Source: Dolomitihabitans soli (GTDB taxonomy: Bacteria; Actinomycetota; Actinomycetes; Streptosporangiales; Streptosporangiaceae). From it: a DNA stretch of 64,000 nucleotides. The stretch lies in contig NZ_JAKNTW010000006.1 in the NCBI RefSeq assembly GCF_022213955.1, positions 372,001 to 436,000 of the forward strand, given 5' to 3'. Of the stretch, positions 26,253-34,394 are shown piece by piece (position 1 is the stretch's first letter; each line of letters begins with the position of its first letter). The notes under the pieces were generated by a model. That model did not search any database. It was not told the origin of the DNA and worked only from the letters and a program-made list of their open reading frames with translations. The position numbers and the translations under genes were made by a program.

Positions 26253-26735
26253 CTACTGGTGCTCCACCAGGCGCGCGAGGGCGCGGATCGTCGAGGCGTC
26301 GAAGACCGCCTCCAGCGAGATCTCCGCCCCGAGCCGCTCGGAGATGAGCGTGCTCATCCGCACCACCGTCAGCGAGTCCGCGCCCAGGTCGATGAGGTCG
26401 TCCAGCACGCCGACGCGCTCGGCTTCGAGCACTTCGGCGACGATGCCCTGGAGTCGCCGTTCCACATCTCCCGCGGCTTCGACGTAGCGGGACAGCTCGC
26501 CGGGGTCGAGCGCGGCCACCCGCTCGCTCAACAGTCCCGCGTCGTCGGGCAACTCCTCGACCAGGGCCACAAGTTCGGGGGCGTCGTCCCTCAGCTCCCG
26601 CCAAAGATGCTCGCGGATTTCCACCGCGCTGGCGTACAGGTCGGGCACCACGGCGATCGCCAATTCGCCGTCATGGATGAATGACGCCGCCTTTTTCACG
26701 TAAGGATGAGTGGACGCCACTTTCTCTGGTGTCAT
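26253..26735 (-). CDS. Peptidyl/acyl carrier protein with N-terminal extension
   Basis: A 160-residue protein. The C-terminal ~75 residues form a carrier domain with phosphopantetheine Ser121 in DLGADSLTVVRMS. The first ~60 residues (THPYVKKAASFIHDGELAIA) resemble the C-terminal subdomain of adenylation enzymes, so the gene looks like the tail of an A-PCP module separated from its A core. The ATG follows GGGAG. It is followed by the adenylating enzyme that probably loads it, and is divergent from another ligase 79 bp away. Confidence 0.82.
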   Translation of the reverse strand: MTPEKVASTHPYVKKAASFIHDGELAIAVVPDLYASAVEIREHLWRELRDDAPELVALVEELPDDAGLLSERVAALDPGELSRYVEAAGDVERRLQGIVAEVLEAERVGVLDDLIDLGADSLTVVRMSTLISERLGAEISLEAVFDASTIRALARLVEHQ

Positions 26736-26814
26736 TTCTACTCCCAATTCAGCCGGATATCGTGTCCGGGATGGTAGCCCGACGCGGCTCGATCAGCAAA
26801 GGTGGTTCTGTTCC

Positions 26815-28206
26815 GTGCTGGTGCATGACATACTCGACTCCATTACCTTGCCCGGCCGTACGGCGGTGCGTGACCGTACGGGCTCGTGGACTTATTCGGA
26901 GCTGCGGCGCAACAGCCTGGCGTTCGCCGCCTGGTTGTCCGCGCGAGGCGTGCGCCGCGGTGACCGCATTATGGTGAGGGCGATTTCCGACAAACGCTTC
27001 CTGGCGGCTTTGTACGGATGCTCGCGGGTGGGCGCGATTTTCGTCCCCACAAGTGAGACGCTCAAGCCCTATCAAGGCGCCCAGATAACGCGTGACGCCG
27101 AGCCCGCCCTGACCGTCGACTTCGACGCGGCGTGGCCGGCGATCGCCGAGCGGGATCTCAGCTTCCCAAGGCACCCGGAGTCCGACCCGCTCATCCTCTT
27201 CTACACCTCGGGCAGTACGGCGGAGCCCAAGGCCGTGGTCGCGCCGCACGAGCGGATCCTGTTCGCCGCCCGCGCCGTCCAGGAGCGACTGCGCTACCGG
27301 AACGACGACACCGTGTTCTGCCGGCTGCCGCTGAATTTCGACTACGGCCTCTATCAGATCCTTCTCGCCGCGCTTTCCGGGGCGACGCTGGTCCTGGCCG
27401 ACCCGCGCGACGACGCACGCCTCGCCGTGGAGATTCAACGCCATGAGGCGACCATTGTCCCCGTGGTGCCCGGTCTGGCCGGAATGCTCGCGCGTCTGGC
27501 GGGCCGCGGTTCGCCCATCGCCCATGTCCGGCTGTTCACCAACACCGGCGAACACCTTCCGCTTTCGACGATCAGCGCGTTGAAGGAGACATTCTCTGGG
27601 GCGGCCGTGCAGCTCATGTTCGGGCTCACTGAATGCAAGCGCGTGTCGATTCTCGAACCCGACGGACATATCGGCAGTCCGCTGTCGGTCGGCAGGCCGC
27701 TCACCGGCACGTCGGTCACGATTCTGGACGAGCGGGAAAGGCCGGTGAAAGCGGGGGAGAGCGGCCAGATCGTCGTCTGCGGTCCGCACGTGATGGCCGG
27801 TTACTGGAGGGCGCCCGAGCTCACCGCACGCACGTTCGGCCGTGATCCGCACACCGGCGTGCCCTTTCTGCGGACCGGCGACATCGGTTGCCTCGACGAA
27901 TCCGGCCACCTTTACTTCCAGGGCAGGAAAGACCAGATATTCAAGATCAAGGGTGTCCGCGCCAGCGTCGCGGAGATCGAGGCGGCCGTGTTCGAGATCC
28001 CCGGCGTGCGGGACGCGGCGCTGGTGCCTCCGGCCGACGGCGGCAAGACGATCCTCTACGCCGTCGGATCTCTCGGCTCCGCCGACATCCTGCGTGAGCT
28101 GGAGGCGCGGCTGGGCCCGCAGAAGCTCCCCGACGCGTGCCACGTCCTGGACGACCTGCCACGCGGCTCCACGGGAAAGATCGACAGGTCGGCGCTGCGC
28201 CACTAG
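26815..28206 (+). CDS. Stand-alone AMP-forming ligase
   Basis: A 463-residue adenylate-forming enzyme. Motifs: LFYTSGSTAEPKAVVAPH (P-loop; Ala-Glu replaces the usual Gly-x), MFGLTECKRVS, FQGRKDQIFKIKGVRAS (hinge), and GSTGKIDRSAL (catalytic Lys). The region NFDYGLYQILLAAL is typical of acyl-CoA-ligase-like members, so the substrate is probably not a simple alpha-amino acid. The GTG at 26815 has GGTGG about 10 nt upstream. It is transcribed divergently from the carrier protein gene. Confidence 0.78.
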   Translation: MLVHDILDSITLPGRTAVRDRTGSWTYSELRRNSLAFAAWLSARGVRRGDRIMVRAISDKRFLAALYGCSRVGAIFVPTSETLKPYQGAQITRDAEPALTVDFDAAWPAIAERDLSFPRHPESDPLILFYTSGSTAEPKAVVAPHERILFAARAVQERLRYRNDDTVFCRLPLNFDYGLYQILLAALSGATLVLADPRDDARLAVEIQRHEATIVPVVPGLAGMLARLAGRGSPIAHVRLFTNTGEHLPLSTISALKETFSGAAVQLMFGLTECKRVSILEPDGHIGSPLSVGRPLTGTSVTILDERERPVKAGESGQIVVCGPHVMAGYWRAPELTARTFGRDPHTGVPFLRTGDIGCLDESGHLYFQGRKDQIFKIKGVRASVAEIEAAVFEIPGVRDAALVPPADGGKTILYAVGSLGSADILRELEARLGPQKLPDACHVLDDLPRGSTGKIDRSALRH

Positions 28207-28255
28207 CGGGGTGTCCAGGAGCCTCTTGGGCCGGGCGAAAGGTTCGTGGACCCGC

Positions 28256-29725
28256 TCACCCGTTGCGGGTCTCCAGCGCGGCGAGGCGCTGCCTGTCCAC
28301 CTTGCCCGTCGCCGTCCTGGGGATCCGGTCCAGTTCCCGTACGGTGTCCACGATCATGTATCTCGGCAGGGACGCGGCGCAGTGCCGCTTGACCTCGAGC
28401 AGGCCGGGCACCCGCTCGCCGTTCGGCACGATCCACGCGACCAGCCGGGCGGCGAGCCCGTCGCCCGCCACCACCGCGGCCGCCTCGGCGACGGCGGGAT
28501 GGGTGTGCAGGACCTCCTCGATCTCGCCGAGCTCGATCCGGTGACCGCGCACCTTCACCATCCCGTCCTTACGCCCGAGATAGCGCAGATCGCCGTCGCC
28601 GCCCAGCACGACCCGGTCTCCCGTCCGGTACGGCAGGCCGCCCTGCGGCGGATGTCCCCAGTAACCGAGCATCACGGTCGGCCCCGCCACCACGAGCTCG
28701 CCTTCCTCGCCCACCCGCGCCCGGCTGCCGTCGTCGCGCTCGGGCCACACCTCGTCACCGGAGCACGCCCGCCCGATGGGAACGGGATCGGTGCCGTCCT
28801 CGGGCAGGATCGGCACTTCGTGGAACGTGCAGACGTTCGTCTCCGTCGGGCCGTACAGATTGAGGAAACGCACGTCCGGCCAGTGGTTGCGCAGGTGCCG
28901 CAGGTGCGCCACGGGGTAGGGCTCGCCGGCGAACAGCACCGCGCGCAGCCGCGGCGGCCGGGCGTCGAGCAATCCGCCGGCGCGCACCATCATCATCAGC
29001 GCCGACGGCACGGAGTACCAGATGGTGATGGATTGCTCGCGGAGGAAGGCCACCAGCCGGTCGGGGGCGTAGGCGTGCTCGTGCGGCACCAGATGCACCG
29101 AGGCGCCGGCCCGGAACGCGGCGTACAGATCGAGGACGGACAGGTCGAACTGCGGCGGAGCGTGGTTGGCGAACCGGTCGTCGCGGCCGGCGCCGAGTTC
29201 CCTCGCGGCCCACTCGACGAAGGCGAGCGCGTTGGCGTGCGACAGGCACACCCCCTTCGGCACGCCGGTGGAGCCGGAGGTGTAGAGGATGTACGCCAGG
29301 TCGTCGGGCCCGCCGCCGGGCTCGGGAAGCGGGGCGGCCGAGCACCCGGTCACCTCGGTCCAGTCGGTGAGGCACTCGACGGAGGGAAGGGCCTGCGCCC
29401 TGGCCGGGGTGGTGACCAGCACCCGCGGCGCGCAGTCGGCGATCACCGCGGCCGCGCGGGCCGCCGGTCCGAGCGGGTCGATCGGCACGTAGGCCGCGCC
29501 CAGCCGTAGCACGCCCTGCATCGTGGCGACCATCCGCGCGGATTTGTCCAGCCAGATCGCCACCCGGTCGCCGCCGCGCACCCCGCGCGCCGCCAGCGCG
29601 CGGCCGATCTGGTCGGCCAGCCCGTCGAGCTCGCCGTAGGTGAGGTCGCCGTCCGGTGCGCGGACCGCGAGTGCGCCGGGCATGCGCCGCGCGCCGGCGC
29701 GTACGAGGTCGGAGAGTCGTCTCAC
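28256..29725 (-). CDS. L-proline adenylation enzyme (stand-alone A domain)
   Basis: A 489-residue amino-acid-activating enzyme expected to form prolyl-AMP and load a carrier protein. P-loop: YILYTSGSTGVPKGV; catalytic Lys in TATGKVDR. Aligning by eye to GrsA, the specificity residues are D194, L195, L198, Y237, L264, A266, L290, V298, C299. That spells DLLYLALVC, the code I recall for PltF/RedM/CloN4-type proline enzymes. Its stop-side neighbour is free, while its start overlaps the stop of the acyl-CoA-dehydrogenase-like gene. That pairing is the hallmark of pyrrole-2-carboxylate formation. Confidence 0.9.
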   Translation of the reverse strand: MRRLSDLVRAGARRMPGALAVRAPDGDLTYGELDGLADQIGRALAARGVRGGDRVAIWLDKSARMVATMQGVLRLGAAYVPIDPLGPAARAAAVIADCAPRVLVTTPARAQALPSVECLTDWTEVTGCSAAPLPEPGGGPDDLAYILYTSGSTGVPKGVCLSHANALAFVEWAARELGAGRDDRFANHAPPQFDLSVLDLYAAFRAGASVHLVPHEHAYAPDRLVAFLREQSITIWYSVPSALMMMVRAGGLLDARPPRLRAVLFAGEPYPVAHLRHLRNHWPDVRFLNLYGPTETNVCTFHEVPILPEDGTDPVPIGRACSGDEVWPERDDGSRARVGEEGELVVAGPTVMLGYWGHPPQGGLPYRTGDRVVLGGDGDLRYLGRKDGMVKVRGHRIELGEIEEVLHTHPAVAEAAAVVAGDGLAARLVAWIVPNGERVPGLLEVKRHCAASLPRYMIVDTVRELDRIPRTATGKVDRQRLAALETRNG

Positions 29726-30849
29726 AGCCCGAGTCCCGCCGCGATCTGCTCAAGCTGCATCTCGGAGGTGCCCGAGAAGATCGTGCTGGGGACCGCGTTC
29801 CTCAGCTCGCGTTCGATCCCGCCGTCACAGCGCACGCCCTCGCCGCCGAACAGGTGTACGGCGGCCAGCGTGATCTCCACCGCGCTCTGGCTGACGGCCA
29901 GCTTCGCCATGGCGACCTCCGACGTGGCCTGCTCGCCTTGGTCCAGCCGCCAGCACGCGCGATACAGCAGCAGCCTGGCCGCCTCCAGGCGCAGGTGCAG
30001 CTCCGCCAGGCGGTGGGACACAGCCTGGTTGGCGCCGATCCGCCTGCCGAACTGCCTGCGCTGCCTGGCGTGCCGTACACACCGGTCGAGCACTCGGGTC
30101 AGCTGCCCGAGGTAGGCGGCGAACAGGCAGGTGCGCTCCCAGCGCATGGAGCCCTGGAACACGGCCGCGCCCTGGCCTTCGCGGCCCAGGCGGGCCCGGC
30201 CCGGCACCCAGCAGTCCGCCAGGGTCAGGCTGCTCGCCGGGCAGCTCTCCAACCCGAGCTTGCCGAACGGCTCGCCCACCGTGAGCCCCTCGACGCCGCG
30301 TTCCACGACGAACGCGGTGAGCCCCAGATGGCCGAGCGCCGGGTCGGTGCGCGCATAGACCACGAACACGTCGGCGTCGGGGCCGTTGCTGACGAACGTC
30401 TTCGTCCCGCTGATCCGGTACCCGTCACCGTCACGCACGGCCGAGGTCCGCACGGCGGTGGCGTCGGAGCCCGCGGTGTCCTCGGTGATCGCGTTGGCTC
30501 CTCGCCATCGCCCCGAGCAGAGCTTGGGCAGGACGTGCTCACATACGGCGGGGTCGGCGTACTCGGCGATGGGCATGGCACACGCCAGCAGGTGCGCCAT
30601 GGCCGAGAAGACCAGCCCGAAATCCGGGTAGCCCAGGCCGAACGCCTCGGCGGCGCGTGCGGTGGTGACGAAGCCGTGACCCTGTCCGCCGTACTTCTGC
30701 GGAACGGACAGGCCGAGCAGACCGAGTTCCCCACATGCCCGCCATCGCTCGCGGCCGGGTGAGAGTGTTTCGTCGGCTGGCCAACTCCGGGTGGCGGTCG
30801 CTATGCGGGCGAATGTCTCTGCTGTCTCCGCGGGCCAGGTGAAATCCAC
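29722..30849 (-). CDS. Acyl-CoA-dehydrogenase-like flavoprotein, likely prolyl-carrier oxidase
   Basis: A 375-residue FAD enzyme of the acyl-CoA dehydrogenase fold. Motifs: NAITEDTAGSDATAVRTSAV (FAD/substrate loop), RRQFGRRIGANQAVSHRLAE, and HLFGGEGVRCDG near the C-terminus with ending IFSGTSEMQLEQIAAGLG. With the proline adenylation enzyme next door it should oxidise prolyl-S-carrier to pyrrole-2-carboxyl-S-carrier, as RedW/PltE/CloN3 do. The start is placed at GTG 30849 with GAAAGG 6 nt upstream; a TTG at 30897 lies inside a palindrome and is unlikely. It overlaps the adenylation gene by 4 bp. Confidence 0.85.
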   Translation of the reverse strand: MDFTWPAETAETFARIATATRSWPADETLSPGRERWRACGELGLLGLSVPQKYGGQGHGFVTTARAAEAFGLGYPDFGLVFSAMAHLLACAMPIAEYADPAVCEHVLPKLCSGRWRGANAITEDTAGSDATAVRTSAVRDGDGYRISGTKTFVSNGPDADVFVVYARTDPALGHLGLTAFVVERGVEGLTVGEPFGKLGLESCPASSLTLADCWVPGRARLGREGQGAAVFQGSMRWERTCLFAAYLGQLTRVLDRCVRHARQRRQFGRRIGANQAVSHRLAELHLRLEAARLLLYRACWRLDQGEQATSEVAMAKLAVSQSAVEITLAAVHLFGGEGVRCDGGIERELRNAVPSTIFSGTSEMQLEQIAAGLGL

Positions 30850-30877
30850 GCCATACCTTTCTGGAAACGATCTGAAA

Positions 30878-30897
30878 TTGTCCCGCCGGCGGGACAA
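30878..30897. promoter_or_regulatory. Palindrome, candidate LmbU operator
   Basis: TTGTCCCGCCGGCGGGACAA is a perfect 20-bp palindrome in the divergent promoter between the proline-oxidase and LmbU-family genes. Its core CGCCGGCG matches the LmbU target core I recall from lincomycin work. The 16-bp inner part recurs at 35910-35925 and 48411-48426. Confidence 0.6.
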
Positions 30898-31024
30898 CAG
30901 CGGTAATTAAGCGGATCGAAAGGCGGGTTTCCTAGCGTCGGCCGCACGGTCACGCCGGGGGTGTGTCGTGACCCGATACTCACCACCTGCTCTTTCGGGG
31001 GCGATCCGGGAAAGGAAGGTCACG

Positions 31025-31720
31025 ATGTCATCGGACAGGTTCCGGCAGGTGAACGGGCAGATCGCGGCGGCGCAGGCCGTCAGGGAGGACGGCCCGCGGC
31101 CGCAGGTCCGGCCGAACTCGATGCAGACGGGACTCGGCCTGGATGCCCGGGCGAAGCCGCGCCGCCTCGGACTGACTCTTCCGGAGAGATTCCCGTTCGA
31201 CGCCTGGCAGGCGCTCGGAAAACAGATCAACCTCATCGCGGAGTCTTCTGTCTGGTGGCTCGGCGACTGGCTGGTGTTCGGCGAGGAGTCCTTTCCTGGA
31301 CGCTACAAGAAAGCGATCGAGAAAACATCTCTCGAATACCAGACCCTTCGCAATTATGCATGGGTGGCGCGGAGAATACCCATCAGCCGGAGGCGCGACA
31401 AGCTGAGTTTCCAGCACCACGCCGAGGTCGCCTCGCTGCCGCCGCACGAGCAGGACCTGTGGCTGGATCGGGCCGAGCAGGGCAACTGGTCGCGCAATCG
31501 GCTTCGCGGCGAGCTGCGGTCGGCGCGCGGAGCGCAGGGGAAGGAGGCGCTGCCCACCTTCTCCATCGTGCTGAAGGTGCCCGTGGAGAAGGAGCAGGTG
31601 TGGAAGAGCGCGGCCGTGTCGGCCAACCAGCCGATGGACGCGTGGATCACGGCGGTGCTCGACTCGGCGGCGGCGCGGTCGATCTCGTTCACCCGCTCGC
31701 CCGATCAGCTCGCGGAGTGA
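31025..31720 (+). CDS. LmbU-family transcriptional activator
   Basis: A 231-residue regulator of the LmbU/NovE/CloE/HrmB family, which controls lincomycin, aminocoumarin and hormaomycin clusters. Conserved segments are LPERFPFDAWQALGKQINLI, SSVWWLGDWLVFGEESFPGR, TSLEYQTLRNYAWVARRIP and KLSFQHHAEVASLPPHEQ. The central part holds the DNA-binding region. The ATG follows GGAAGG at 5-6 nt. It is the only apparent pathway-specific regulator in the biosynthetic block, so it probably activates it. Its 3' end overlaps the convergent transporter gene by 32 bp. Confidence 0.9.
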   Translation: MSSDRFRQVNGQIAAAQAVREDGPRPQVRPNSMQTGLGLDARAKPRRLGLTLPERFPFDAWQALGKQINLIAESSVWWLGDWLVFGEESFPGRYKKAIEKTSLEYQTLRNYAWVARRIPISRRRDKLSFQHHAEVASLPPHEQDLWLDRAEQGNWSRNRLRGELRSARGAQGKEALPTFSIVLKVPVEKEQVWKSAAVSANQPMDAWITAVLDSAAARSISFTRSPDQLAE

Positions 31721-33956
31721 CGCTCTCGCTGATCACCCGGCCGGCGCCGAAGCGGATGACCTCGTCGGCCTCCTCGGCCACCGTGAGCCGATGGGCGATG
31801 ACGACGAGCGTCAGGTCCAGGGCCAGCAGCCTCCGGAAGATCCGCATTTCCAGCTCGGGATCCAGCCCGCTGGTCGCCTCGTCGAGGATCAACAACTTGG
31901 GTTCGCGCAGCAGCGCCCGCGCCAGCGAGATCCGCTGGCGCTGGCCGCCCGAGATGCCCGAGCCTCCCGGGCCGAGCAGCGTCTGATACTTCATCGGCAT
32001 CGCCTCGATCTCGGCGGAGATCCCCGCCAGCTCGGCGGCGGCCCTGATGTCCTGGTCGGAGGCGTCGGCCCGGCTCCACGAGATGTTCTCGGCGATGGAA
32101 CCGGCGAACAGCCGGGCGTCCTGGTTGACGAAGCTGATCTGGCGGCGCAGCGAGGCCCGGTCGATGCTCGCGGTGTCCAGGCCGTCGATCAGCACCTGCC
32201 CGCGCGATGGGAGATGCAGCCCGGCGAGCAGCAACGCCAGGGTGGACTTGCCGCTGCCGGAAGGGCCGAGGAGCGCGACGAAGCTGCCCGGCCTGACGGA
32301 GAAGCTGACTCCGTCGAGCACGGTGTGCCCGCCGGCGTAGCTGAACGACACGTCACGCACTTCGAGTTCCCCGCGTACCTGCTCGACGACCTGCAGACGC
32401 CGGTCGCCGCCCTCCGGCTCGGTCTCCAGGATGTCGCGCAGCCGGGCGAGGGAGGCGCCGAGCCCCGACACCTGCAGCCCGGCGGTGACGAGGTTCGAGA
32501 CGGGCACGAACAGTCCCATCGCCAGCGTGGCGAAGCCGAGCGCCGTGCCCACCGGCAGCGTGCCGTACATGACCAGGAACGCGCCGAGGATGAGCACGAT
32601 GATGGGGGCGGCGAACTGCAGTGTCCGGCTCGCGGTGCCCCATAGCTGGAGGTGCCGCCTGCTGCGGACCTGGGCGTTGATCTCCTCGGCCAGCGAATGC
32701 GTCCATCGCTCACCGGCCACGGTCTCCGCGCCCGCCGCCTTCAGCGTCGGCATGCCGTCGAGCATCTCCACCAGTTCGCTCTGCGACTGGGAGTGCATCT
32801 CCAGCATGTCCGCCGTGAGGCGCTCCTGCTTGCGCCAGCCGAACAGCAGGATGCTGACCTGCATGATGGCCAACGCGATCACGAGCGAGGCCAGGAACAC
32901 ATCGGAGATCAGCAGCAACGCCATGTAGACGAGGATGAGGATGCCGTCGAAGACGGCCGCGAGCGTGGAGTCGGTCAGTACGCGCTGCACGCTGGCGCTC
33001 GTCCGCACGCGCAGCGCCAGGTCGCCCGGGCTCCGGCTGGTGTGGAAGTCGAAGGGGAGCGACAGCAGGTGCCACAGCGTCCCGATGGTGACCCGCTTGT
33101 CGGCGATCACCTGCAGCGCCAGCACCGACATGGAGCGGATGAGCTGCAGGGCGGCGAACAAGCCGAGTACGGCCAGCGCCACCGCGGCGACCGCCCAGGG
33201 CTCGACGGCATCGGCCCCCGGCCGCACGTACTCCACGAACAACGCGGTGGCCACGGGAATGACCAGATTGAACGCCAGCAGCAGCGTCGAGGCCATCGCC
33301 AGCGGCACCCAGGCCCGGTTACGCGGCAGGAAGAAGGTCAGATAACGCCAAGGGCTGCGCGACTGGGAACGCACGCGCGCGCCGCCCCGCGCCAACGGCG
33401 GCTGGAATTCGAGGGCCACCCCGGTGAAGGCCTCGCCGGCCGCCTGCGTGGTGATCCGCCTGCGGCCCAGTGCGGGATCGACGATGTCGACGTATCCGCC
33501 GCCCGCCCGTTCCAGGACGACGAAGTGCTGGAATCGCCAGAACAGGATCGTGCCGGGCGGCAGCCCTTCGAGCGCCTGTAGCGACGTGCGCACCCCGCGG
33601 CCCTGGATGCCGTGTCGCCGGCCCACCTCGAGAAGGGATCGGGCGGACACGCCGTCGCGGCCGGTGTTCGTCGCGCGCCGCAACTCGGCCACGTCGACGT
33701 CGATGCCGTGGTAGGCCAGCGTCATGGACAGGGCAGCGGCACCGCAGTCGCTGCGCTGCGCCTGATGGCGCACGGGGACCCGCGGGCGGCGGAATCTTTG
33801 CAGGGGTAGGCGAAACCTGCCGCTCAGCGCGGGCAGCGCGAAAGCACGGTCAAGCACGGTGCCGAATTCACGCGCATTTCCGCGCTGCGCGAGGGCCTGC
33901 CGGCGAAATCGACCGGCGATATCCGCCCCGGAGAGCTCGTCGTCCACTCCGTTCAT
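31689..33956 (-). CDS. Peptidase-containing ABC transporter (C39, PCAT)
   Basis: A 755-residue half-transporter of the bacteriocin-export type. Residues about 65-195 are a C39 cysteine peptidase: Cys71 in QRSDCGAAALSM, His144 in FQHFVVLE, Asp160 in DIVDPALG. A six-helix membrane domain follows (about 215-490). The C-terminal ATPase has Walker A GPSGSGKST, signature ISGGQRQRISLARAL and Walker B LLILDEATSGLD. It should cut double-glycine leaders and export the product; the small GG peptide gene just upstream is the obvious substrate. The ATG at 33956 follows AGGGACC. Confidence 0.9.
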   Translation of the reverse strand: MNGVDDELSGADIAGRFRRQALAQRGNAREFGTVLDRAFALPALSGRFRLPLQRFRRPRVPVRHQAQRSDCGAAALSMTLAYHGIDVDVAELRRATNTGRDGVSARSLLEVGRRHGIQGRGVRTSLQALEGLPPGTILFWRFQHFVVLERAGGGYVDIVDPALGRRRITTQAAGEAFTGVALEFQPPLARGGARVRSQSRSPWRYLTFFLPRNRAWVPLAMASTLLLAFNLVIPVATALFVEYVRPGADAVEPWAVAAVALAVLGLFAALQLIRSMSVLALQVIADKRVTIGTLWHLLSLPFDFHTSRSPGDLALRVRTSASVQRVLTDSTLAAVFDGILILVYMALLLISDVFLASLVIALAIMQVSILLFGWRKQERLTADMLEMHSQSQSELVEMLDGMPTLKAAGAETVAGERWTHSLAEEINAQVRSRRHLQLWGTASRTLQFAAPIIVLILGAFLVMYGTLPVGTALGFATLAMGLFVPVSNLVTAGLQVSGLGASLARLRDILETEPEGGDRRLQVVEQVRGELEVRDVSFSYAGGHTVLDGVSFSVRPGSFVALLGPSGSGKSTLALLLAGLHLPSRGQVLIDGLDTASIDRASLRRQISFVNQDARLFAGSIAENISWSRADASDQDIRAAAELAGISAEIEAMPMKYQTLLGPGGSGISGGQRQRISLARALLREPKLLILDEATSGLDPELEMRIFRRLLALDLTLVVIAHRLTVAEEADEVIRFGAGRVISESVTPRADRASG

Positions 33957-34129
33957 AACGGTCCCTATCTCGACTCGATGGAAAAGCGGGGGGGGGGGGG
34001 GGGGGGGGGCGGCGCCCCGGGGGGCCCCCCCCCCCCCCCCCCGGCGGGCGACCCACCCCCCCCTGCTGCAAACGGGGGGGCGGGGCGCGGGCGCCCCCCC
34101 CACCGCGGAGTAACACACCGCCATCGCGA
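33957..34129. other. Poly-G/poly-C block of doubtful quality
   Basis: Between the peptide gene and the transporter, 33988-34108 contains a run of about 20 G, a run of about 18 C and further G and C runs. This is unlike anything else in the window. It could form one enormous hairpin, but it is more likely an assembly or base-calling artefact around a hard stem. Any small gene here would be unreadable. Confidence 0.7.
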
Positions 34130-34228
34130 CTAGCTGTGCTTGGCGGCGATGATGCTCACCTCGGAGCCGCCGACCATGTCGTCGAGCTCCTCGTCCGGCA
34201 GCGCACGGATGTCGATTGATTCGAACAT
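34130..34228 (-). CDS. Double-glycine leader peptide (RiPP/bacteriocin-like precursor)
   Basis: A 32-codon gene with a strong ribosome site (GGGAGGTGA, 6-7 nt before ATG). The leader is MFESIDIRALPDEELDDMVGG, ending in a typical DEELDDxVGG double-glycine motif, and the predicted core is SEVSIIAAKHS. It is the first gene upstream of the C39-peptidase ABC transporter in the same orientation, which is expected to cleave after GG and export the core. The core lacks Cys and Thr. No lanthionine, radical-SAM or YcaO enzyme is present. Whether it is the product, a substrate for the NRPS enzymes or a signal is unknown. Confidence 0.7.
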   Translation of the reverse strand: MFESIDIRALPDEELDDMVGGSEVSIIAAKHS

Positions 34229-34394
34229 TTAAAATCACCTCCCTGCGGTGTCGATTTCCCGGGACAGCTTAGGAACAAAATTCGTCAATGGCAATATCGT
34301 GTGAATCCGCGGGGAAGTGACCGGTCTTTCTCAGTCCAAACCTCGGCCAAAATTTCCGCCGAAAAACCTCGGCCCAAAACAGACGGAGGCAGAC

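Noticed and set aside
34130-34228. Lasso or lanthipeptide precursor
   Set aside because: The core has no Cys, and no lanthionine synthetase or lasso B1/B2 genes are seen. The double-glycine motif and C39 transporter are the only supported assignments.
31689-34238. 849-codon frame joining the peptide region and the transporter
   Set aside because: The N-terminal 94 codons pass through the poly-G/C block and are out of frame with the peptide gene; the transporter start at 33956 has its own ribosome site.
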